From: Melampsora larici-populina 98AG31
Taxonomy: Eukaryota > Basidiomycota > Pucciniomycetes > Pucciniales > Melampsoraceae
DNA length: 64,000 nucleotides
Reading direction: 5' to 3'
Assembly: GCF_000204055.1 (NCBI RefSeq)
Contig: NW_006768771.1
Location: 1,513,681 to 1,577,680 of the forward strand
Part shown: one piece after another, positions 25,901 to 37,987 of the stretch
How positions within the stretch are numbered: position 1 is the first letter of the stretch
Layout of the letters: the number at the start of each line of letters is the position of its first letter
Translations under genes and position numbers: made by a program
The notes under the pieces: generated by a model
The model's input: only the letters and a program-made list of their open reading frames with translations
Told to the model about the DNA's origin: nothing
Databases searched by the model: none

Positions 25901-26312
25901 CTGCTGCTGTTGCTGTTGTTGTTGTTGTTGAGTGGCAGAAGATGATGATGATGAGGAACGACTGAAAAGACCAGCAGCTCGACCGATACCACCACCGCTG
26001 TTAGATTGATTTCCAGCTGTACCATTTTGAACAGGTAAACCGGTTGAAGGGGCAATAGAACCAGCTGAGGATAAGTTTGTTTGAGAAGAAGCCGGTGAAA
26101 GAGCAGGAGAGGTAGCATCATAAGGACCCTTATCCTTTGATCGACCAAGAGACTGATTATTAGACTGATTATTATCTTTATCTTTGCGTGATAGCTTAAA
26201 TCGAAAGGGAAATCGAAGATGGTTTTGAAGTTAGTATCAATCAATGAAGTTATAAATTCAGAATGAAAAAGATGAATGACTATACCATTTTCCCTAACAT
26301 TCCTTTCTTCAT
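22954..26312 (-). CDS. PP2A B56 (B') regulatory subunit, yeast Rts1-like
   Basis: This is the targeting subunit of protein phosphatase 2A. It selects substrates and, in yeast, acts at centromeres, the bud neck and in stress responses. Ten exons join in phase: 26312-26286, 26194-25784, 25558-25255, 25186-24786, 24724-24286, 24214-24129, 24051-23924, 23845-23744, 23670-23281 and 23041-22954. They give 791 aa. The N-terminal 230 residues are a Ser/Gln/Pro-rich extension with a run of ten Gln. The HEAT-like B56 core follows. Diagnostic strings include [93 protein letters not shown] and [13 protein letters not shown] polar, Gln-rich C-terminal tail ends the protein. The assignment is unambiguous. 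Confidence 0.97.
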
Positions 26313-26880
26313 CTTGAGATGTTAAGATGTTGAATGAGATTGAAAGGAAAGTGACTTGATTTGTTGGATTGATAAGAGATTGAAGTAAGACAGTAGTAGG
26401 TAATCAAGTTCTTTCTGTTCTTTCTTTCTTTCTCTTTACCTTCACTACTTTACTCTTTCTCTCTTCTACATTCAATCTTCTCTCTCTAAAGTTTAGTTCA
26501 CAAGTGCTTAAGCTTGTACAAACAAACACTACATACATATGTAATCAATAGACATACACCCCATTCTCCATCACTTCATCACCCGGTACAGTCAAACCCG
26601 CGCACATGCATACCCGCGCACATGCATAACCAGCGAAAATGCATACTATGACCCAGGACTACAACCAAGGAGAAGATCGCAGACATATATGAGGATCACA
26701 TACATATCAAGACACGCACAAAAGTTGTGAATTCAAGCAGAGATGCAGGATAATTCCCAATTAATTAAAAGTTGGGAATAAACTTACACAGGCTTGTGTT
26801 GCATAGAACACGTGTGTCCGGCAAATCAACATAAACAGGGAAGGAGGTCTCTGATACATAGCCAAAGACACTACCACAGT
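26313..26880 (-). promoter_or_regulatory. upstream region of the B56 gene with a 16-bp triplet repeat
   Basis: A pyrimidine-rich stretch (26400-26480) lies directly upstream of the start codon. At 26596-26611 and 26612-26627 the word ACCCGCGCACATGCAT is repeated exactly, and a third degraded copy ends at 26644. The repeated CATGCAT core could be a transcription-factor site; this is inference only. Confidence 0.35.
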
Positions 26881-29800
26881 GCACTGCCCCGCTTGAATTA
26901 CCAGAACAAAGAAGTCACTTTAAGGTTTGCTTTATGAGGTCAATGTCACTATAGATATCAGGGCAAGCTCCAGGCCCACAATCAATGGTTGATGCCAAGC
27001 TAGAGTTGAAAGTTGAGAGAAATTCATATCTTCTAGGGAAGTGTAGGATAAAAAGTGAATTGACCCCGCTTGAATTACCAGAACAAAGAAGTCACTTTAA
27101 GGTTTGCTTTATGAGGTCAATGTCACTATAGATATCAGGGCAAGCTCCAGCCCCACAATCAATGGTTGATGCCAAGCTAGAGTTGAAAGTTGAGAGAAAT
27201 TCATATCTTCTAGGGAAGTGTAGGATAAAAAGTGAATTGAACATGTACCTGGTGAAGTCTCAAAGGCACTGAGACAGGCTTCATCTTATAACACCATATG
27301 ACATGATCTGTCAACCAAAGGAGCTGGCTTTTCATGACTGGTATATCAGAGGGATCCCATTTATACTGGAATGTGGTGACAACAAAACTAATGCAAATCA
27401 CCTGTTGACTCTTTGAAATCAAAACTCTGGAGAAAGATCACACCCAAATATGAAGAAATGTATCTGAAGCTTCAAGTCCTTTCTGGAGTTGTTCTGATAA
27501 TCAGGCTTACATAATGAACAAGCTTGACTTCAAATGGACCAAATTTTTTACTTTGCAAAACATTGATTGTTTTTACATCCTTGTTCCTTTTTAAGTAGTC
27601 TGATACCTATTGAGCTTCCACAGAGGTCCACCCCTGCAAACCTGATAAGTTGGTTCCTGTTTTGACCCATAGTCCTGAACTGGCTCAAATCACATATTTC
27701 CATTGTAGAAGAAGGCAGAAATTTTACAAGCAGTTCAAATCCTGTGAAATTTAATTCTGTGGGAGCTCAGAGTCAAAATTTACTTGTACAGATCAATGCC
27801 TTTTGTAGCAGTATGCCCAAGTCCTGGGAATTATATACCATTATATCATAATTTAGCATAAAAAATTTCTTTAGCACAGATTCAGTGAGGAAAATCAAAG
27901 CAAAAATGAACAGAGTGGGGACAAGAGTTTGGAAAAGGGGTAGGTCTTTCTTAGACAAAGTGAGGTAACAACTTTGACAAGAGCATGAAAATTTGACAAG
28001 AGTTGATGTAAACAAAGATAATCAAGTATTTGAGAAACCTGGCTGTGAAATTCAACAAACCTATTTGAAAAATAGGTTATCTTTTGACAATCTCTGCTTA
28101 TATGTTGCAAAAAAATCATAGAGCCATAAAAGTGCAGGATCAAGAGATTGGGACCACAAAAAGATTCAAAATTATGACTGAGCCATTCATGAAGTGTCTC
28201 ATTTTTCACCTATTTCAAAAAATTGTGAATTATATGAATCATTTTCTTATTAAAAACCAAATCTTATTCTGTTGATTTAGATTTTACGTGGATTTTATCC
28301 CCTCCAAACAGAAAATCAGGTCATTACATTGGCTCTATAGGATTCATTTGATTATAGTGACATCAAATTGTTTATCTTCCTGCCTAGTTTCTCCGCCTTA
28401 CACTCTGTCAAAGGAGCAAGGAAGATAATTGGTGTGCTCATAATATGGCAAAATATGTCAAGAAACTATTTCAAGTGACAGGCTTTCAATATATCCCTGG
28501 AAATGATGCTGGAGATGACCAATAATTGTTCACCTTTACTGGTCTCTAGTCTCAAGTGTTTCACTTAAGGCTTGTTCACTCTAGCAAATTTTAGTCAGTA
28601 TTCTGCTGAGTAAAGTGTCGGTTTGCTGGAGTATGGTGAATTTTTGCATTTAGATTTACGGAATGCCTGTTCTGATCAGAATGTGCTTGATTGAATGTGC
28701 CCTTGTGTTACTGATTTGAGTGGTATTGACATTGTTGAGTGTGCTGTTTACAGTGTTTTCCAAAATCAATGTTCCTTCTGTTGTTTTTGATTATTTTTTT
28801 GCATATCTGCCATTAATTTATATGATGCTTGTCTGGGTTATTTATCCAAATTGGGATCAGAAATGGAGCTCATACAGGCTCAAACCTGCTCAAGTATTGG
28901 CATCAAGGGTTGAAGCTGGCATCAGGAAAGCAAGGTGATTCACCCTCAGAGTCAGGCCATGTCATCCATCATTTCTGTTCACATGGTGGGCATGGATTTT
29001 GAGTTTTTCAAAGGCACACCTTTAGTGGGGGTGCTGCTGAGGTGTGCCACTGAGGTGTTAAACTCTTCCAATCAGCAAAAAAAAGGTAAAAAAATATTCA
29101 ACAACATAAAAAATAGCATCTTTTGTATTTCATATCTGCCCAATGTAGCCTTCAATTAGTGCTGACATTGAGCCTGGCAGTGGTTTGTTGATGTATTTGA
29201 TTCAGCAGACATCAAGAATTCCATCCTTTGCTTTACAAATTGAATGGTGGGATTGATCCACTTGGCTCAGGCTGACTTCAAGAAGGAGGGTTTGATCTTT
29301 GGCATGGCATGGAAGTATTCTACGGCTGGAACTGGCTGAGATTGAGGATGTGTATTAAGTTCAGCACTTTGAGATGTGACTTAGCAAATTTATTGATGCT
29401 AAAAAAAAATTTTCACCCCTAATCACACAGCGACTGGGAGGAATAGATCTCAACCTAACATGGGCACACCAACCACAAAATTGTGACTAAAAGAAGGGCA
29501 GGCCTTTTGCGCCCCACCCACCACATGAATCTCTGTGCTTTTCCCACCAGATTGAGAACCATGGATATGAAAAATGAAATTTGAAAATGACAGCAGGAAA
29601 ATTTTATTTTTGAAACATACGTACCTGGATCGTATGTGAAGCTGATGTGCCCCTATGTGGGAAATGTGTGCCCTTTGGGGATGCTAACTGAACCAAGTCC
29701 CTCCTCAATTGCAGAGATCTCCGGAGCATGTGAAGGAGGGACTTATGATTTCCACATGGAACCCTGTGTGATAAGAATACCAAAATCCAATTTTCTGACT

Positions 29801-31000
29801 GTTCTGGAGTCTATATCCTTTAAAGACTCCAACATCCACTCTTTCAAGAATTCTGAGTTGGCCAGAATACTCTCCTTCATCTTGTACAAATAACTCACAT
29901 GAAAGTGCACATCATCCATAGAAAGAAGTTGGTTTGGAATGCATTCCCAAGAATGTAACTTGAAAGCCTCAATCACATGGCTGTGGAGAAAATTGGCTCC
30001 CATGAACTGATCCAACATAACTGGACATGGATTTATACAGCCAATTTCAGAATGTTTTGTTTGAAAAGTGCACCATGGTGCAAAACTCCAAGGTTGTTTC
30101 TCTGCTCATTTTGAGAATACAAAGAATACAAAACCTGTACACAGGGTCCAATTCTTTTACTCACAACATTTTAGCAAAGGACTCATACATGTTTGGTATC
30201 AAGATAGGTATTACTTGTACTGAGTATTTGTTGATTGACTTGGCTCAACTTCAACAAGGTGTAAAGAGTGTGTTCCAAAGTTGTGCAAAGCGTAGGCTGG
30301 AACCAAACAAACAACAATCTCAACACAATCTTGGAAAACACTTTGCTAACACGTCGTGAGTGTAAAATTTGGACCCTGTGGAAAGAACACTTCTGGGTTG
30401 ATTTTGACCACTGCAGAAACGCAAATCTTTTGAAAAAAGAAATCAATCATTCCCTAATTGTATGTAGTTGCAGCAGATTTGTGTGTAAATATCTCAATTT
30501 ATTAAATAATAAATTCACTGATTCTTGAATTCTGGAGCATTCCAGGAAAATCTGAAGAGTGCAAAAGGAAAAATTTGCCTTTCATATCTCCTAAGGCTTT
30601 GGGGTGGCTTGTGTCAAGGTAGTTTAAGATGTGCACTAGGGCCAGGATCTGAGCATCCAGACTCCTGGTCCTTGCACAGTGTGAGTGTATTCATCACAAG
30701 GCCCATGTTGTGGACACGTCCTTTTTCACACAGATGCGCCCAGGCACAAAAACGCTCCATTGGACGGGCGCAGGTGCCACTGGGCCGCATCAGGCACACC
30801 CTTTGCCCCCAAAAAAGTAGAAACAAGTAAAAAATCTTCTGCACCAGCAGAGGCCAGTATTACAGTACCTGAAGATACATGGTTGCCAATAAAAGAATTC
30901 TAGTCATCATTTGCAAGGTAGATTGCAAGAGATATCATGATCCAAGGAAGTTGACTGCGGCTCTAAGACTATACACAAGAAACTCTTACAGTGACTTGCT
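26880..31000. repeat. dispersed repeat region, copy 1 (non-coding, degenerate)
   Basis: Several ordered segments recur with moderate divergence in 34.5-37 kb. 27270-27600 resembles 34800-35150 (GGAGCTGGC, TTCTGATAATCAGG, ACATCCTT..CCTTTTTAA). 29620-29700 and 30620-30680 resemble 35400-35515 (TATGTGAAGCTGAT, TGCACTrGGGCCA, CTCsTGGTCCTTG). No intact transposon protein is visible, and frames are short and stop-rich. It is probably an old unclassified retroelement. The boundaries are approximate. Confidence 0.6.
26887..27240. repeat. 177-bp tandem duplication, two near-identical copies
   Basis: Copy 1 is 26887-27063 and copy 2 is 27064-27240. Both start CCCCGCTTGAATTACC and end AAAAAGTGAATTGA. 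I see a single difference (CCAGGCCC against CCAGCCCC). This near-identity indicates a recent event or gene conversion within otherwise degenerate repeat DNA. Confidence 0.92.
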
Positions 31001-31677
31001 TACATCTTTTTGACAAGACATGTCTTTCAAGTGACAACAGCTCAGAGTGAGGTAGACTAGGACCCCGGAGAGCTCCCGTAGAGGTGTGTGATGTAAAAGA
31101 TTTTGTTTTCTTATGTTTGCTGTGAATTGCTGTGTATTTCACAGCCTCTACACCATGTTAAAAAATCTTCACAATTGTGTATGTAAATATGAATTTCACA
31201 CTTAACAAAGTGCTTTGCTCCTGGCTAGGTATTGGTAAGGGAGGAGCAAGGGATTTGGTCAAGTTTTCATGAATGTAAACTGTGGTGAAGTGTGTGTAGT
31301 GTAGGATTTTTGTACATCATGCACCTCAATAAGAGCTCTCCAGGGTCCTAGCAGACTGTTAGACCAATATCTCAATACCATGATGAAGCACACTCCTCAG
31401 ACTCAGAGTCCTCCTGAAGCATTTCTGATGGAGGTACGTTGGGTGACTGAACTGACAAAAACCCGCGGACTAGGCGCGCCCCAGCATATTTTGAAGCTTT
31501 GAGGCGCTACCAGGCGCGCCCACAACATGTGACAAGGGCCGGTTTGATCGTCTTTGATGAAGTCATCCGCTTACACATGCAAGTTATGTATCCTTCAGCT
31601 TTTTTGTCAACAACTTTTCATCGTTTTCATCTTTCCTTTGGGGCAATTGATGTTGACCATCATCATAACTAGTCAAC

Positions 31678-33830
31678 ATGCCATCAGTCGAGCTTCCTCA
31701 CGAGGTCTGGATAAATATTCTATCCTTCCTCAAGGATTTTTTATCACTCTATAATTTTGCGCAAACCTCGAGTGGAAATTATCAATTTGTTGAATCATCT
31801 AGCAACCTTTTGCATTATTTCATTTCGGCTAATATCCGTCTCATCGAACCTCGTACCTTTAGCTCCGCTTCAACTGTGTATCCTTCCAAGTCGCAAGGAG
31901 ATGATGAAAAATCCAAGCAAGAGACTGAACTCGCGCATCTCCTCTCGAAAGCTATCTTTAACCAGATGACCATGATGAAGTCATGTTTTGAAGATGTCAA
32001 GACCTGGAAAGACTTTGGTATGCCATAAATCGACTGTCTTTTTGAAAAGCGAAGGGGTTCGTATCTGACGCCGGGGTGAACAATCTCAATCCTTCGAAGC
32101 AAAAACTCGTAAACGTATTGAAGATAATTGGCGTTCGGGGAATGGCTGCTGGAGAACGATCATAAGACCCACCAACCTTCTAGGTTTGAGCCTAGTTTGG
32201 AGATTTAAATTCGATCCTGAATTCAATTATTGGGCAGCCGTAGATTTGCCAGGGATCATCGAAGTCATTTCCCCGATCGCGCCTGGCCACTACAGGAGGT
32301 TGAGGATACTGCCAGGACGTGCTGAACGGTAAGTAGGTAGTGGGGCTTGTATGTGGCAGTTTTGACAAGAATTGTCTCTTCTAGCTCTACCCATCTCGAA
32401 AGCTCTGGTCCATTCATCGTCACTAACTGTCACCGCCATCGATTTCAAGTTTGGAAACGCATCGAAGGCGCTTTCGACAGCGCTGTTCCAGCTCAAGACG
32501 AGCCATGGCCATATGCTCGAATAGCATACCAAGGAATGCAACAAGACGGAGAAGCCAGTCTCATAGTCGAAGAGCGTGACAGCTCTCCAATATTCACATT
32601 TCACTGTTACCTCGATATGCCAATCCCAGCATTTTGTTTCAAGGCACGCGCGCCTTATCTCGCTGCAGGATCTTATCTTGGTCAAAGTATATACGTATGG
32701 AATCTAGAGACGGGAAAACTAGTGGAAGAATACGACGGTGAGTGCCTGCGACTTTGCTACTCTGATCTTTCAAGCTCTACTCGGTGAATGCAAGTGATAA
32801 TCGAATTTGTTTCTTCTGTCCTAGTAAGCGGCCGCGAATCCGACGACATGGTCAGTGTTTTTGACCGCAGGCATCCCACTAGTCAATCGAGATGCTGAAG
32901 TCCGATCGTCCATCCACTTGACAGACGTACATCGATTTCGACTCAAGGTTTATCTTCCTTGCGAGTTTACGGGACATTCACGTCTATGACAGGGTCACAA
33001 ACCGATCCATTTACTCAATACCACCTAGACCGGTGGAAAATCTGGAGTACTACGCTGACAAGATCCACGATCCGATCTGGTCGAATGTTACGGTATTATT
33101 GTCTCCGACTTTGAAAAAGCGAAAACAAGCCACCGTGCAACTCTATAGTTGTCTGTGCGAATGGGTCGCTGTACATTACGATCACCAAAATGGACACCTA
33201 GTGGCGCTTAGTCGGCAAGGGTTTTTGATTTGGACATCTAACTACAGTCAGACCTTGCTGACCAAGAACTCAGTGTCAAACCGAGACAACTTTGTCGTCT
33301 TGTACGGTGACGGAGGAGGCACCAACCTGTGTGTCGAAAATGGACGCGCAGTTTTCAGTAGCAGTTTTTTCACCTCCGATGGTGTCAGATTCGAAAGTCT
33401 TTATGCTTTAGAGCTGACAAACTGGTCGGACCATACAAGCTTTATCGCCTCCACGCCAAGGCTGACTAATCTAGTTAAGATAGTCCCTTCTGTGGTACCA
33501 ATCTCCCGCCTCGAGATGGACTCCTGTGCAATTTACGCTACGGTCTGCGACGCACGTTCTAACCCCGAACTGTGTGAAGCATGGCAAACCTTACAGTACG
33601 ATCATAACAGTATCTACCCATTGCTATCTAAACTAACTTGGATGGACTTGGACGGAAAAGAATTACACACAGATGAGCGACTATATCCAATCGATCATAT
33701 CCTTCCAATTTCACTGGAGGAGTTTGAACGTTGTTGGGATCTTTGGGAACATGAACAAATTGCTATAGTAGAAGAGCAACCCACTGCTATCCTTGCTTAC
33801 TCTCTTCTACCCACAGAAGACCTGATTTAA
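31678..33830 (+). CDS. F-box protein with WD40-like body
   Basis: It is probably a substrate receptor of an SCF ubiquitin ligase: the F-box binds Skp1 and the C-terminal part binds the target. Five exons (31678-32017, 32100-32328, 32385-32737, 32825-32850, 32925-33830) join in phase into about 617 aa. The N-terminus (VELPHEVWINILSFLKDFLSLYNFAQTS) is a clear F-box. The next exon has the conserved tryptophan pattern common after fungal F-boxes (RIEDNWRSGNGCWRTII). Residues of about 190-340 carry WD-like blades (SIYVWNLETGKLVEEYD; RDIHVYDRVTNRSIYSI). Exon 4 is only 26 bp. The C-terminal third is unassigned. The gene stands alone between two copies of a dispersed repeat. The F-box call is good; the beta-propeller call is weaker and the target is unknown. 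Confidence 0.82.
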
Positions 33831-34498
33831 TTACAATGACGCTGGAAGATGAGATCAATGCTTGTGTAAGCGCTCTTTCGTCTCTCAATTGCACCTCTTT
33901 CATCCTTTTCAATTTTACAATAAGCTAAAACTCTTAGAAAAGGCTGATACGAAGCAATATAGATTTGATGTTGTTGGTGTACAAGGCAAGACTTGCAATC
34001 ATACTTCTGGGCGCGAACCCTTGAGTATTGGTCATATCAGACATCACTATAGTTGTTACTGGACTGACATGGATTTGTAGACGCTCCACTCAAGGTTGAA
34101 AATGAAAGTGTGTGTGGCCAGGCTTTTGGTACAAGATTACCGGTTTGGGATGGCTCTTGGCATGCTTTATATGATACGACAGGGGCACGCAGATCCTCAT
34201 GGATGTGGTCGGATGCACCATTCGATAAGTCTGATCAGGATTGTGCTGTTAATGTTGATCTGAACCGAACAATTAGACATGATGATCATTATTATCATTT
34301 GGATGGTCACATTTTGTTATTATCAGTTATCCAATCATCTATCAACATTGTAAATGTTTTGCATGGTCTAGGCAAGGCATCAGCTTGGAGACATGCTTGT
34401 GGACTAAGTTGCAAACAGTAGTATTGAGACGATCCAATACATTTCTATTCTCCTGATTGAGTCACACGTGCACCTCCTCTTGACCTCCTCTTGTTTGA
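33831..34498. other. short interval without a supported gene
   Basis: A 103-codon + frame at 34110-34421 has no domain, no matched splice sites and no recognisable relatives. I do not call it a gene. Confidence 0.3.
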
Positions 34499-37050
34499 TG
34501 TCATGGATTGAGTTGTTTGTGGATATGTAAAATAGATATGTCCATTCCAATCAACATTGAAGGCAAAGCACCTTGTCCGGAATATTCAATGAAGAAGGCT
34601 GAAGTCGTGGATGGGGTTTCAATTTGACTATTATCATCAAAAGTCATGATGGTTATTGTTATATCATTTGTTGCATTTGTTACATTTTTCAAGTGGAGTT
34701 TCAGGAAAGCCTTAGGCTGAATCAACTGAAGATCTTATAGAATGTCAGGATATATAGTAGATTGGACATCCACCTATTGGATTATCAAAGGAACAGGCGT
34801 AAGCTCTTAGCTATGTACACCACATAACATTATCTGCAAACAGAAGGAACTGGCATTTTATGGTCCTGGGACCAGTAGATCAAAAGGATTTATATTGGGA
34901 TTGGGATGTGGAGGAAATGCAACTAATGCACAACAACCTGTGGACTTTCAAGATAGCACACAATACAAATATTGGATCACATCCAACATGAAACAACAGC
35001 CCCACCTCTCCTGGAAATATTCTGATAATCAGGTTGACCTAAAGCTAAATATCTTTTCAAAGGCACCAAATTTTCTTCATTGCAAAAAACAATTGATCTA
35101 CATCCTTTCCCTTTTTAATTATACCAACATTTTTTGCACTATTTCCTTTCTCTGAATGACTATCAACTACAATAATCATATACCAGTAGATCAGAATTTA
35201 AAAGTCAGTGAAGATTTATTGAGAAAAACCAGTGCAAAAATCAGAATGGGGATGAGATATTAGAAATGGGGTGGGTATTTTTTGTGTTTGGGAATATCTA
35301 ATGTTATTGATTTCAGTTCTATTAGCATTTTTGCCAAGGAGAGTCTGAAGGTGAAGAGTGAATTTCTCAATAATGACCTCTAATGCTAGTCATCACTGGA
35401 TGGTATGTGAAGCTGATCCGCACCTTCAACTTGTGTGCCCTTTTGAGATGCACACTGGGGCCAAGGTGGGCAATGGTCTGTTATTTTAGACTCTTGGTCC
35501 TTGTAGATTCAATTGCAAAAAGAATGAAATTTTGATAAAAAAAATAAAGGACATGTGGTTCATGTGCACAATGGATGCAGGTGTAATCCTGAAAGCCATG
35601 TCCTGCCAAAGTTCTTGTGTCCATAATCACACAATACCATGAATTCTGATACAGGTTGTACAGGATTCAGCCCTGAGAAATGAAATACTTGGTCCACCAA
35701 TCACATCCACCTCATTGACTGCAACCCATCACCCCTTCCAATCCTCTGTCTACAACTCTGACCTCTGGAAATCCTCTACCTCAAATGAGCTTTCAATTGT
35801 ACTTGGAAGGCATCAAACTGTGGCTACTCAGATGTCCCTGGACAGCAACAATCTCAACTTGGTCAATGCAATGTTAAAATTTCACTATCATTGGTTTCAC
35901 TTTTGCACTGGAAACAGTTGTACAGCCAAACCGACTTGGTAACCCCTGATCCTAAAGGCTGAGCCTACAAGACCCGTGTCTGCCCACATGCCTTATTGGA
36001 CCAACTTCTTGCAGTCCTCTATGGAATTGTCACCCGCAATCCCTCACTTCACCTTGACAAAATCCAACAAATCATTGGTTGACATGGAGAGATTCCAATT
36101 TGTAAACCACCATCTGTCACAAGTTACACCAGTGTTTAGGACTAGCACATCTTGTCTCTTGTGGTGCTCATTCTGCACAGTCAATCAAAGACCAGACAGC
36201 TTACATAAGGAGGGTGGGAAATATCCCAGCTGAATATTTTGTTTTCATTGGTTTGTCTATCTATTTCTCTCTCCCTTTTGTTTTTGTCACACATTCACTG
36301 ATATTTGGTTTTGGCTTTTCAATAATGTGAGTTTGTTACTGGTTGTGTCAAACAATCTCTTAGTGCTAGGAATGGCACAGGATAAGAGGGCTTCTTTCTG
36401 GAGGATGCCTTGGTCATCTCAAATTCAATGTCTTTTGGTAGATACAAAGTGAACACCACACTAAGCTGTTGTATTGGGCTATTGTCAGTTGGTTGTTTCA
36501 CAATTACAGAGAACCCAGGAACACATTTCTGTGAAACATTCAATTACAAAAGATCCAAAACAGGATATACCTGATGAATTGGTTGGGGTCTCTTGAGCTA
36601 TGAAATCTGCTTGCTTAACAACATCAGATCAACCTTGTTGCTTTTTTAGCTTGATTGTTGAACAATAGAAATGGACAAACACAAAACATCATCTGGAAAT
36701 ATACAAGGGAAGTTTGAGAAGGTAATATACCTGAGGGTTTTGCAAGGGTCTCACTGCCAACATAAACACCTTGGGTTGAGAAATCTGAGGCATCATCAGA
36801 GGCAAATCCTTGGACAGACCTTGTTCAAGGTTTTTATCTGAGGTATTCTTCTGCACTGAGGATCATCTTGGATCAAAACCTTGGAAAGCTTCTGTCCAAG
36901 GTTTGGATTCCAAGAATACCTTGGATGGAAAAATCTGAGGTAAATATGTTGTGGGTGTCTCTTGCATCACTTCACGGTACTCTGGCTTGCTGGAGGACAC
37001 GAAATTAATCTCCCACTTATTGTTGCTGACATTGACCTCAGCCAATATCA
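34499..37050. repeat. dispersed repeat region, copy 2 (non-coding, degenerate)
   Basis: 34499-34693 matches 21763-21960 in the same orientation, sharing TCATGGATTGAGTTGTT, AAAATAGAT, CAAAAGTCATGATG-type words and TTATATCATTTGT. Downstream segments match 26.9-31 kb as described for copy 1. Between 36770 and 36950, CCTTGG and CCAAGG words form overlapping inverted repeats. The minus strand at 36863-37054 is coding-like and continues beyond the MITE at 37066. Confidence 0.6.
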
Positions 37051-37065
37051 CATTGGGCCAGTTAG

Positions 37066-37751
37066 AGCACCCACTATGGTTGCGGTAAAGAGGTGATTTA
37101 TCGTAACTTTACCGCTAAATTACACACAGGTCCACTATGGGCCTGTTTTACACTTGCGGTCCCTACAACTGCGTCAAATTTTGCATCGCGCTTGTTCAAA
37201 TCTACAAAAGCTTAAAACTTGATTTATTGTAGGATTTGACGCATCCAATCGGTCAACTGCCAGCCAATGATCCATCTGCATCCATCCAGCTCTGCACACC
37301 ATCACTCAACATCTTCCCTGTCCCCTCAAAATCTCGGCTTGTTAAGAGTAGCTGTTTACTCTGAACTTGCTAAAAAGAAGCTTTTTTTTTGAAAGAAAAG
37401 TGATCTCGCGTGATCGATCTAACCAAGATCAAACAAGAGGTGAGAAAGCTTGTTGGCTTATTTCTCTTTGTCAACAACTGAAGATTTCATTCTGGTTCTT
37501 TCTGGTGACCAAGGTGGTCATCAGCATAGAATTGCGCTGGGTGAGGTGTGGTAAGATACTATACTTCATTTCATGATTTTGCCATAGTGTGTAGAGTATC
37601 TTAAGAATGCATTATCGTAGTTGAACCCTGTGTTACATCATCCCATAGTGGATTTCATGCGGTTAATAACTTTGGTAAAACACACATGATTAATTTTTGC
37701 GCTCAGGAACGCTAAATTTGCGATAAATCACCCTCATGATAGTGGGTGCTC
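37066..37751. mobile_element. PIF/Harbinger-type MITE, 686 bp, TTA target duplication
   Basis: Perfect 13-bp terminal inverted repeats are GAGCACCCACTAT (37066-37078) and its complement (37739-37751). Subterminal GGTGATTTATCG also occurs in inverted orientation near each end (about 37093 and 37723). The element is flanked by TTA at 37063-37065 and 37752-37754. A 3-bp TWA target duplication with GAGCA-type termini is the signature of PIF/Harbinger elements. There is no transposase frame inside, so it is non-autonomous. On the minus strand the flanks read as one continuous frame when the element and one TTA copy are left out. Confidence 0.88.
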
Positions 37752-37754
37752 TTA

Positions 37755-37987
37755 TAGTGTGGCACCAGAGCTAAGACATCATCAGTCTTGTTGGGGTAAG
37801 AAGATCAGACATCTTCACAACTGGTTCTTCTAGCCAGGTTGAGAATCTCATTGGTTTGCCTTTCTGGCAAGGAATTTGCAATTGCACAGAAACATTGGGC
37901 CCAATTCTTGTTGTTTTCAAGAGATGGGTTTATCAGACCAATGCACACATGTCTGCAGTGATTGTGGTGTGACTGCAGTTGTGTGTG
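37755..37987 (-). pseudogene. coding-like remnant split by the MITE
   Basis: The minus strand from the gap edge to 37805 reads as protein-like sequence (NPSLENNKNWAQCFCAIAN...), then meets a stop. A second stretch from about 37790 continues across the MITE into 36863-37054 (NVILAEVNVSNNKWEINF). I do not recognise the family. It may be a decayed transposon gene. Confidence 0.35.

Noticed and set aside
34110..34421. 103-codon + strand frame downstream of the F-box gene
   Set aside because: No domain, splice support or continuity with the F-box gene, which has its own stop at 33830.
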